Below are positions 18,929 to 27,200 of a stretch of 64,000 nt of DNA, in pieces; position 1 is the stretch's first letter, and the number at the start of each line of letters is the position of its first letter. The stretch lies in contig NZ_SRLH01000001.1 in NCBI RefSeq assembly GCF_004745595.1, positions 1 to 64,000 of the forward strand, written 5' to 3'. The notes beneath the pieces were generated by a model. That model was given only the letters and a program-made list of their open reading frames with translations, had not been told where the DNA came from and did not search any database. The translations under genes were made by a program, and so were the position numbers. This stretch comes from Flavobacterium humi. GTDB taxonomy: Bacteria > Bacteroidota > Bacteroidia > Flavobacteriales > Flavobacteriaceae.

Positions 18929-20351
18929 GATAAAATTCTATACATATTGTGTCCTGCCGGGTATTTTCCTGGCAGTGGCAAGTTGTGCCCCGAAATTGGC
19001 CCCGTTGGCGGAAATCAAAACCGTACCGGAATCCTTTGGCAAAAGCACCGATACCATCAATACGGCAACCACTTCCTGGCGTACCTATTTTAAAGACCCT
19101 AATTTGGTCAACCTGATTGATACTGCGCTGCAAAACAACCAGGAATTGCAAATCACGCTGCAGGAAATCGAAATTGCCAAAAACGATATCCGGATCAGAA
19201 AAGGTGCCTTGCTGCCTACCATAGGATTGCAGGCTGGTGCCGGATTGGAAAAAGTGGGCCGTTATACCAGCCAGGGCGCCGGGGATGCTGCTACCGAAAT
19301 AGTCCCGGGGAAAGAAATGCCGGACCCTTTGGGGGATTTGAAAGTCGCAGCCTATGCGAATTGGGAAGTGGATATCTGGAAGAAACTCCGCAATTCCAAA
19401 AAAGCGGCGGTAAGCCGATACCTGTCTACTGTTGAAGGCAAGAATTTCGTCCTCACGAACCTTGTGGCCGAAGTTGCCGATTCGTATTATGAATTGCTGG
19501 CTTTAGACAGCCAATTGGAAATTGTAAAGGAGAATATCGAATTGCAGAAGAATGCCCTCGAGATTGTAAAGATCCAGAAAGAAGGCGCCAGGGCAACCGA
19601 ACTCGCCGTCCAGAAATTCGAAGCGGAAGTATATACCTCCAGAGGGATGGAGTTTGATATCCTTCAAAAAATAAAAGAAACGGAAAACAGGATCAATTTC
19701 CTGTTGGGGCGTTACCCGCAGGAAGTGGCCAGGAGCAAAGGCAATTTTTTAAGCCTGATGCCTGCTGCAACCCATTCCGGTATCCCATCGCAATTATTGG
19801 CGAACCGTCCTGACATCAAACAGGCGGAGTTGGAGCTGACCGCCGCAAAGCTGGATGTAAAAGCAGCCCGTGCCGAGTTTTATCCTTCGCTGGATATTTC
19901 AGCGGCGGTAGGATTGCAGGCTTTTAAACCGTCTTATTTGTTGCGTCTACCAGAGTCGCTGCTGTATTCCGTTGCGGGAGACCTGGCCGCTCCTTTAATT
20001 AACAAGAATGCGATCAAGGCTGAGTTTTTCAATGCCAATGCACGACAGCTCCAGGCGTTGTATAATTACGAGCGTACTATTCTGAATGCGTACATCGAGG
20101 TTTCCAACCAGCTTTCCAGAATAAACAACCTGGAACAAAGCTATGGTTTGAAATCCCAGCAGGTAGATGCCCTGAACAAAGCGATAGACGTGTCGAAAGA
20201 TTTGTTCAAATCCTCCCGGGCCGATTATTTTGAAGTCCTCATGACCCAGCGTGATGCCCTGGAATCCAAATTAGAATTGGTAGAAACCAAAAAAGAACAA
20301 CTTGGCGCCTCGATCCATGTATACAGGGATTTAGGTGGTGGTTGGAAATAA
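18915..20351 (+). CDS. TolC/NodT-type outer-membrane efflux channel lipoprotein
   Basis: A 478-aa outer-membrane factor with a lipoprotein signal (YCVLPGIFLAVASC). It has the two-fold repeated TolC pattern: SWRTYFKDPNLVNLIDTALQNN near the N-terminus, ANWEVDIWKKLRNSKKAA, then LLANRPDIKQAELELTAAKLDVKAARAEFYPSL split over the second repeat. It should form the outer-membrane exit duct for the pump upstream. The start may be ATG 18915 or ATG 18921; both overlap the pump gene, which means coupled translation. It ends the operon; a terminator follows at 20366. Confidence 0.93.
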   Translation: MIMNKIKFYTYCVLPGIFLAVASCAPKLAPLAEIKTVPESFGKSTDTINTATTSWRTYFKDPNLVNLIDTALQNNQELQITLQEIEIAKNDIRIRKGALLPTIGLQAGAGLEKVGRYTSQGAGDAATEIVPGKEMPDPLGDLKVAAYANWEVDIWKKLRNSKKAAVSRYLSTVEGKNFVLTNLVAEVADSYYELLALDSQLEIVKENIELQKNALEIVKIQKEGARATELAVQKFEAEVYTSRGMEFDILQKIKETENRINFLLGRYPQEVARSKGNFLSLMPAATHSGIPSQLLANRPDIKQAELELTAAKLDVKAARAEFYPSLDISAAVGLQAFKPSYLLRLPESLLYSVAGDLAAPLINKNAIKAEFFNANARQLQALYNYERTILNAYIEVSNQLSRINNLEQSYGLKSQQVDALNKAIDVSKDLFKSSRADYFEVLMTQRDALESKLELVETKKEQLGASIHVYRDLGGGWK

Positions 20352-20365
20352 GCAATTGTGATGGA

Positions 20366-20395
20366 GAAGCCGGTTTGAAAAGACCGGCTTTTTTT
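20366..20395 (+). terminator. Intrinsic terminator of the efflux operon
   Basis: Stem AAGCCGGT/ACCGGCTT with a short A-rich loop followed by a T-tract, 15 bases after the TolC stop. Confidence 0.85.
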
Positions 20396-20495
20396 ATGAA
20401 GAAAGAAGGAAGAAGGAAGAATAAAGAGAATAGAGCAAAGAACAAAGAGCAAAGAACAAAGAGAATAGAACAAAGAACAAAGAGTCAAGAAGTTT
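20396..20495. repeat. Purine-rich low-complexity repeat
   Basis: About 100 bases of nearly pure A/G, made of irregular repeats of GAACAAAGA-like units and GAAGGAA. A shorter stretch with similar units recurs at 21120-21165. No coding frame is supported. Confidence 0.7.
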
Positions 20496-20524
20496 TGTGA
20501 TGGAATTGATGATCTAAATAAGCG

Positions 20525-20552
20525 AATTAGCGAATTAATTAATTCGCTAATT
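20525..20552. repeat. 28-bp perfect palindrome
   Basis: A perfect inverted repeat centred on TTAATTAA with arms ending in GCGAATTAA/TTAATTCGC. It could form a hairpin or be a binding site. It lies in the gene-free gap between the convergent efflux and OmpA genes. Confidence 0.7.
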
Positions 20553-20620
20553 AAAAACCCAATCTTTCCAAGCCCCCACTTCGCCCTCACAGCATAATCC
20601 GTAGAAAACAACAAGTCATG

Positions 20621-20820
20621 AAGCGGCAGCGTTCCGCATAGCGAGGAAGCATGACGAGCGGCTCGGAGCGCGGAGCGGAATGACGCGGTAGTTTTCAGGA
20701 TTGTGATGTGCAGGCTTGATTTTTGGTACTTTGTATCAAGGCAAAGTACAAGAAAGAACAAAGAAACAGTCAGGAAAGCATAAAAACAGAGATTCCTCCT
20801 TCGTCGGAATGACAAACGTT
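20621..20820. repeat. Interspersed-repeat-like segment, GC-rich hairpin plus tail
   Basis: An unusually GC-rich patch holds GCGTTCCGC and, inverted, GCGGAATGACGC with CGAGCGGCTCGGAGCG between. It is followed by GGTACTTTGTATCAAGGCAAAGTAC and by CTCCTTCGTCGGAATGAC. These resemble short non-coding repeats common between flavobacterial genes. The minus-strand frame open through here (20225-20815) is low-complexity and overlaps the TolC gene, so I do not call a gene. Confidence 0.45.
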
Positions 20821-20962
20821 ATATTGAAATTGTACCAATAAAATAGAGCACAATCTTAGCTCACCAAGCATTTATTTTCATTTGTGTTCGCTGAACCTCA
20901 TTCTTCGGTTCCTCCACCACGAACTTAAAAAGAAAAGAAAATAAGAAACAGGAAAAATGTTT

Positions 20963-21119
20963 TGTTGCAAATTTTCTAAAAAAAATAATTTGCAACAGAA
21001 AGTGTGGCAAAATTTTTCAAAATATTTTTTTTGCCACAAAATGTGTGATAATTTTTTTTAAATTAATTTTTTATCACAGAAAGTGTGGCAAAAATTTTTG
21101 GAATACTTTTTTTGCCACA
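20963..21119. repeat. Array of four regularly spaced hairpins (~40.5-bp period)
   Basis: Four inverted repeats at 20963-20997, 21003-21038, 21044-21078 and 21084-21119, each 35-36 bases long and separated by exactly 5 bases (GAAAG, AAATG, GAAAG). Arms are TGTTGCAAATT, TGTGGCAAAA, TGTGATAA and TGTGGCAAAAA, each with its exact complement. Arm sequence changes between units while pairing is kept. Loops are AT-only or nearly so. No gene overlaps the array. It is not a CRISPR array, because there are no unique spacers. Confidence 0.85.
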
Positions 21120-21177
21120 AGAAAAAGAAGAGAAAAGAATCAAGAAACAAGAGTCAAGAGGGGACTTGTTTAAGCTG

Positions 21178-21212
21178 AAAAAACAAAGCCCCGGTACAAC
21201 CAGGGCTTTGCA
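21178..21212 (-). terminator. Intrinsic terminator for the minus-strand T9SS cluster
   Basis: Read on the minus strand: stem CAAAGCCC/GGGCTTTG with an internal loop, followed by TTTTTT. It lies about 110 bases beyond the stop of the OmpA-family gene. Confidence 0.75.
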
Positions 21213-21326
21213 TTACAAATAGGTTTTGTTTTCGTGGCCGGATCATCCTTCTTGTTTCACCTCTTCAGATCCCGGCCGGCACGTCATGTTGATTGAGGCG
21301 GTCCTGCTTATGATTCTTGCTTTGGG

Positions 21327-23267
21327 TTATTCCATGCTTACGATGATGAATTCGCTTCGCCTGTTGGCCTGGTGTTCTTCTTCGGTGCATGTTACACCGT
21401 CAGCACAGTGGTTCACCAATTGTGTTTCACCATAGCCTTTTGCTGTTATCCTGCGGGCTTCTATACCGTTTTGTACCAGCCATGCCATGGTTGATTTGGC
21501 CCTCCTGTCAGACAGGCCTTCATTGTATTTATGGGTTTGCCTGCTATCGGTATGGGAACGGATATCGATTCTCATCTTTGGATGCTGTTGCATTACCGCT
21601 ACTATTTTTTCCAATTCAAAAGCGGCATCCGAACGGATAAATGATTTGTCCAAATCAAAGTAGATAATCGGGATGTCTAGGATTTTTGCCAAATCGGTTC
21701 CTTCCTTGACAGGTTTGATACGCTGCTCCAGCTGCAGGGATAATTCTGAATTTCCTGTGGCGTTCTCAATGGTGATTTTCCCTTCCTTGGTTTCGTATTC
21801 TGCTTTCTCCGCCCGGATGTAATATGTTTTCCCGCATTCCACTTCAAAAACATATACGCCCTTCTCGTTGGCAATCGTTTCTTTTAGTAACGTAAATTGT
21901 TCATCGAATAAACTTACTTTTGATCCCGGCAATACCATTTTTGTTTCCTGGTCTGTAATTATCCCCGATAATGATTGTGCACATACAGGTTCACGCCATT
22001 CTTTAAAACGATAGATGTCATCATAACCATGGCCGCCTTCCCGGTTGGACGTAAAAAAACCGCTTTGGGTTTTGCTGTCTATCAGGAAAGCAAAATCGTC
22101 CTGTGGCCCATTTATCGGTTCCCCGATGTTTTTTACTTCTTGAAAACGATTGTTATTTCCCAAATTAGAGACAAATACATCCAGGCCTCCAAGCCCCGGG
22201 CGTCCATCGCTGGCAAAATACAATTCATTATCTTCAGACAGGAATGGAAAGGTTTCCCTTCCTTCCGTGTTGATGGTCTTTCCAAGGTTTACCGGATCCC
22301 CATAACTGCCGTCAGCATTGATTTTGACACTGAACAAATCAGATTGCCCCAAAGTGCCCGGCATATCGGAAGCAAAATAAAGGGTCTTTTCATCGGGGCT
22401 CAATGCCGGATGGGCTACGCTATACTCATTGCTGTTAAAAGGCAATTCGATTACATTGCTCCATTCCCCTTGCTTTAAGACGGCTTTATAGAGTTTTAGC
22501 AAAGTCGAATTTTCAGAGTCTTTCCCTTTTTTTCCATTCAGGTAATTATTCCGGGTAAAATACATGGTTTGGCCGTCTTTGGTAAACACCGGAGTCGATT
22601 CGTGGAACCTGGAGTTGATAATTTTAGTAAAGCGCACCGGCTTTCCCATTGCACCGGTTGGTTTTATTTCGGCACTATACAAGTTGGTATAGGACTGATT
22701 GGTCCATTTGAATACTTTTTTGAAAGCTCCCGAGGTATCCCGTGCTGAAGCAAATACAAGTTTGTTGTTTAAGAAGGAACTTCCATAATCGGAATATTCC
22801 GAGTTGATCCCGGCATCGGATATATCATAGCGCCGTGAGTTGGCCTTGATCTCTTCGAGATAATTTTTTTGGCTGGCATATAGTTTCGCCCTTTGGTCAT
22901 TTCCTGATTTCTTATTGAATTCTTCCATCATTTTATTGGCCTTTTCATAATCCCCAATTGATTTTAGGGTTTGCGCGTACCGGTAATAGTATTCGGCTTC
23001 CTGGTTTGGGTTCATAGCAAAAAGCGCCTTGTACCATTTTTCGGCCTTGGCCAATTCGGCATTAAAATAATAGGCATTGCCCAGTTTTTGAAACATCTTT
23101 TCGTCTTTGTACCCTTTTTCGGCTACACGCTCGTAAGTGGAGATAGCATCAACATAATCATACCGGTCGTATTTTTTGTCGGCTGCTTCTACTCTGGTTT
23201 TTTGCCCATAGCTTTGTGAAGCCAGGATGCTAAAAAGTGTACTATAAAGGAAGGTTCTGATTTTCAT
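21327..23267 (-). CDS. PorE-like OmpA-family protein (TPR, beta-propeller, CRD, OmpA domains)
   Basis: A 646-aa exported protein (signal ends near ASQSYGQ). Domains in order: TPR repeats (residues 25-130, AISTYERVAEKGYKD, AEKWYKALFAMNP); a PD40/WD40-like propeller (150-430, STPVFTKDGQTMYFTRNN, AHPALSPDEKTLYFASD); a carboxypeptidase-regulatory-like domain (435-510); and an OmpA C-terminal peptidoglycan-binding domain (IDIRSHTDSRQTHKYNEGLSDRRA). This matches the architecture of PorE, a T9SS-associated protein that anchors the PorP-type component to the cell wall. It lies 12 bases after the PorP/SprF gene, with the giant type B cargo gene first in the same run. Confidence 0.88.
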   Translation of the reverse strand: MKIRTFLYSTLFSILASQSYGQKTRVEAADKKYDRYDYVDAISTYERVAEKGYKDEKMFQKLGNAYYFNAELAKAEKWYKALFAMNPNQEAEYYYRYAQTLKSIGDYEKANKMMEEFNKKSGNDQRAKLYASQKNYLEEIKANSRRYDISDAGINSEYSDYGSSFLNNKLVFASARDTSGAFKKVFKWTNQSYTNLYSAEIKPTGAMGKPVRFTKIINSRFHESTPVFTKDGQTMYFTRNNYLNGKKGKDSENSTLLKLYKAVLKQGEWSNVIELPFNSNEYSVAHPALSPDEKTLYFASDMPGTLGQSDLFSVKINADGSYGDPVNLGKTINTEGRETFPFLSEDNELYFASDGRPGLGGLDVFVSNLGNNNRFQEVKNIGEPINGPQDDFAFLIDSKTQSGFFTSNREGGHGYDDIYRFKEWREPVCAQSLSGIITDQETKMVLPGSKVSLFDEQFTLLKETIANEKGVYVFEVECGKTYYIRAEKAEYETKEGKITIENATGNSELSLQLEQRIKPVKEGTDLAKILDIPIIYFDLDKSFIRSDAAFELEKIVAVMQQHPKMRIDIRSHTDSRQTHKYNEGLSDRRAKSTMAWLVQNGIEARRITAKGYGETQLVNHCADGVTCTEEEHQANRRSEFIIVSME

Positions 23268-23279
23268 AATTCGTACTGT

Positions 23280-24197
23280 TTAGAAGAATCTAGGAGATAT
23301 TATTTTATTGAATTTGGTAAACAATTCGTAGCGCAGGAATATCTCGTGAGATCCGGAATTGTATTTTCCTAAAGATGTCGTGTCAAAATCGTAGCTGTAG
23401 CCAATAAACCAGGAACTGTTTATCTGGAAACCTGCCATGCCGCTTAAGGCAGCGCTCCATCGGTAAGACAAGCCGCCTACAAATTTCTCGTTGATTAAGA
23501 AATTGGCGGATGCATCAACCTGCAATGGCGCTCCCGGGACATATTTGGTTAAGGCCGACGGCTTGAATTTTACAGCAGGGCTTATGTCCAATACGTATCC
23601 AGCCATCAGCAGATAATTTATTTTTGGCATAACAATCGTACTTGTTGAGGTTCCCTGGAGATAATGATCGGTTTTTATCAGGTATGGTGCCGATAATCCT
23701 ACATACGCCTTGTCGGAGTACAAATAAAGCCCGGCCCCGATGTTTGGCGACAGCTCATTGTTGATGTTATTCTGGAAAACAGGATCTCCGCTTTCCTGGG
23801 TAAGCTTCGTAAAATCGGCATTTAGGATATGGAGACCGCCTTTTATCCCGAAAGCCAGTTTGTAACTTTGACTCACGGGAATGGTATACGAGAAATCAGC
23901 GGAAATGTCATTTTCTTCCGAAACGCCTATCTTATCATTCACTACAGACAATCCCAAACCGATACTGCTTCCGCTGATGGGCGTATTTATGGAAAACGAA
24001 TTCGTTACCGGCGCGCCATCCAAACCGACCCATTGGTTGCGGTGCAAAGCAAAAATAGATATGGCCGGCCTGGAGCCTGCATAAGCAGGATTGAAATTTA
24101 CCGTATTGTACATGTATTGCGTAAATTGCTCCCTGTTTTGGGCATGGGCGGCAACAGACATAAACATAATCAGTACTATTATTATTCTTGTTTTCAT
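23280..24197 (-). CDS. PorP/SprF family type IX secretion outer-membrane protein
   Basis: A 305-aa outer-membrane beta-barrel with a signal peptide (IIIVLIMFMSVAAHAQ). Family markers are REQFTQYMYNTVNFNPAYAGSRPAISIFALHRNQWVGLDGAP (several conserved blocks at residues 22-65), FSINTPISGSSIGLGLSVVND, and a C-terminal barrel with SYRWSAALSGMAGFQIN and GSHEIFLRYE. SprF-type proteins are needed for secretion or anchoring of specific type B CTD cargo, usually encoded next door. Here the neighbour is the 1921-aa repeat protein, 55 bases upstream on the same strand. Confidence 0.93.
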   Translation of the reverse strand: MKTRIIIVLIMFMSVAAHAQNREQFTQYMYNTVNFNPAYAGSRPAISIFALHRNQWVGLDGAPVTNSFSINTPISGSSIGLGLSVVNDKIGVSEENDISADFSYTIPVSQSYKLAFGIKGGLHILNADFTKLTQESGDPVFQNNINNELSPNIGAGLYLYSDKAYVGLSAPYLIKTDHYLQGTSTSTIVMPKINYLLMAGYVLDISPAVKFKPSALTKYVPGAPLQVDASANFLINEKFVGGLSYRWSAALSGMAGFQINSSWFIGYSYDFDTTSLGKYNSGSHEIFLRYELFTKFNKIISPRFF

Positions 24198-24252
24198 ATG
24201 AAGGTGTTTTTTATCGTTCTCTTGAAGGGTATCGATTTTACTGCTTTCGGTT

Positions 24253-27200
24253 TTAATTCCATTTCAACTCCAGGAAACCTGTCAGATGAAAAGCATTGGC
24301 CCTTTTGTCTGTGTAATTGATGATATAATAATAAGTGCCTTCCGGTAATTTTTCGTTTCGGCTTACCGTTGTGCGTCCTTCGGAAATCCCGACGAATCCC
24401 CTGGTAGTGTCATTTGTGTATTGATTGCGTTCAAATACCAAAACACCCCAACGGTTGTAAATCTGGACCGTATTTGTCGGATAACAATCAAAGGCATCCA
24501 AGGCTTCGATATTGAAGAAATCATTAAGGCCATCCACTATTCCCGGAGATACGGCATTGAATACCTTTATTTTGTTTATTTCCTCACATTCCGGGCATAT
24601 CACATTGATAATGACAACATCTGCCGAAGGTGTCGAGGTACATCCCGAGTCATTGGTTACGGTAAAGTTGTACGTCCCCGGTTGTAAATCCGTCACTTCT
24701 ACAGTTGGGGTATTGCCTGTTATCCCGCCCGGATTAATGGTCCAGTTCCCTGATGGCAAACCGCTTAATACTACACTTCCTGTAGTTGAAGGACAAATGG
24801 GTTGTGTCGTAGCATCTGTTATTGGTGCTGAAGGCGTTGCCAATACATCTGCATTGCTAAACGGCGCAGAAGCCCCGGAAGTACAAGTTCCGTTAGAAGT
24901 AATCACGGAATACGAAACCCCGATGGTCATTCCTGAGATTAACCCCGTAGTATTCACCGTTGGTCCAGTCGGAGTAAAAGTATAGGTGTTTGAAGCACTG
25001 TAATTGCCAATCGCGCTCGTTCCTGGAGCAAAACAAGTTGGAGGAACTGAACTTATTGTCGGAATCGCAGGCGTTACCAACATCGCCGCATTGCTAAACG
25101 GTGCCGAAGCTCCCGAAGTACACGATCCGTTGGAAGTCGTCACGGTATAAACCATCCCGATTATCATTCCCGAAATACCTCCGACAGCATCTACTGTTGG
25201 CCCAACCGGAGTAAACATGTACGTATTTGAAGCGTTGTAATTGCTGATTGTGCTCGTTCCTGTAACAAAACAAGTTGGAGGAGTAGTACTAATTGTCGGA
25301 ATTGCAGGCGTTACCAACATAGACGCATTGCTAAACGGCAACGAAGCTCCCGAAGTACAAAATCCATTAGAAGTAGTTACGGTATAGGAAACCCCAATGG
25401 TCATTCCTGAGATAAGCCCGGTTGCATCTACCGTTGGCCCTGCCGGAGTAAAAGTATACGTATTGCCCGCACTGTAATTGCTGATCGTACTTGATCCTGT
25501 TGCAAAACAAGTAGGAGGTACCGAACTAATCGTCGGTATAGCTGGCGTTACTAAAATATCGGCATTGCTAAACGGTGCCGAAGCTCCCGAAGTACAAGTT
25601 CCGTTGGAAGTCGTCACGGCATAGGAAACCCCTATCGTCATTCCTGAAATAAGACCGGTTGCATCTACTGTTGGCCCAACCGGAGTAAAGGTATACGTAT
25701 TTGAAGCGTTGTAATTGCTGATCGTACTTGATCCTGCAACAAAACAAGTTGGCAGCGTAGAACTAATTGTCGGAATTGCTGGTGTTACCAACATTGCAGC
25801 ATTACTAAATGGCGCAGAAGCTCCCGAGGTACAGCTTCCATTAGAAGTAGTCACGGTATACGAAACCCCAATGGTCATTCCTGAAATAAGTCCGGTTGCA
25901 TTTACCGTTGGCCCTGTTGGAGAAAAAGTATACGTATTGCCCGCACTATAATTGCTGATGGTACTTGATCCTGTTGCAAAACAAGTAGGAGGCGTAGAAC
26001 TTATTGTCGGAACGGCAGGTGTCACTAAAATATCGGCATTGCTAAACGATGCAGAAGCTCCCGAGGTACAGCTTCCGTTGGAAGTCGTCACGGTATAGGA
26101 AATTCCAATGGTCATTCCTGAAATAAGACCTGTTGCATCTACCGTTGGCCCAACCGGAGAAAAAGTATAGGTATTCGATGCACTGTAATTGCTGATCGTA
26201 CTTGATCCTGCAACAAAACAAGTTGGCAGCGTAGAACTAATTGTCGGAATTGCCGGTGTTACCAATATTGCAGCATTGCTAAACGGCGCAGAAGCTCCCG
26301 AAGTACAGAATCCATTAGAAGTAGTTACGGTATACGAAACCCCAATGGTCATTCCCGAAATAAGCCCCGCAGCATTTACTGTTGGTCCTGTTGGAGAAAA
26401 GGTATACGTATTGCCCGCACTATAATTGCTAATCGTACTTGATCCTGTTGCAAAACAAGTTGGAGGAACCGAACTAATGGTTGGTACAGCTGGTGTCACT
26501 AAAATATCGGCATTGCTAAACGGCGCAGAAGCTCCCGAGGTACAGGTTCCATTAGAAGAAGTTACGGTATACGAAACTCCTATGGTCATCCCGGAAATAA
26601 GTCCTGCAGCATTCACTGTTGGCCCTGCCGGAGTAAAAGTATACGTATTTGATGCGTTGTAATTGCTGATCGTACTTGATCCCGTTGCAAAACAAGTAGG
26701 CGGCGTAGTACTAATTGTCGGAATAGCCGGTGTTACCAACATCGCCGCATTATTAAACGGCGCAGAAGCTCCCGAAGTACAGAATCCATTAGAAGTAGTT
26801 ACAGTATACGAAACCCCAATGGTCATTCCCGAGATAAGCCCCGCAGCATTTACCGTTGGCCCAACCGGAGAGAAAGTATAGGTGTTGGAAGCACTGTAAT
26901 TACTAATCGTACTTGATCCTGTTGCAAAACATGTAGGAGGTGTAGAAGTTATTGTCGGAATTGCTGGTGTCACTAACATCGCGGCATTGCTAAACGGCGC
27001 AGAAGCTCCCGAAGTACAGGTTCCGTTGGAAGAAGTCACGGTATAAACAGTTCCGATTATCATTCCTGAAATAAGACCCGTAGCATCTACTGTTGGTCCA
27101 ACCGGAGTAAAAGTATAGGCGTTGGAAGCGCTGTAATTGTTAATGGTACTTGTTCCTGCAACAAAACAAGTTGGCAGCGTAGAACTTATTGTCGGAATTG

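Noticed and set aside
20225..20815. 196-aa minus-strand frame through the repeat region
   Set aside because: It overlaps the TolC gene antisense and runs through low-complexity repeats; composition is not protein-like.
20963..21119. CRISPR array
   Set aside because: The repeated units are self-complementary hairpins separated by only 5 bases; there are no unique spacers and no cas genes nearby.
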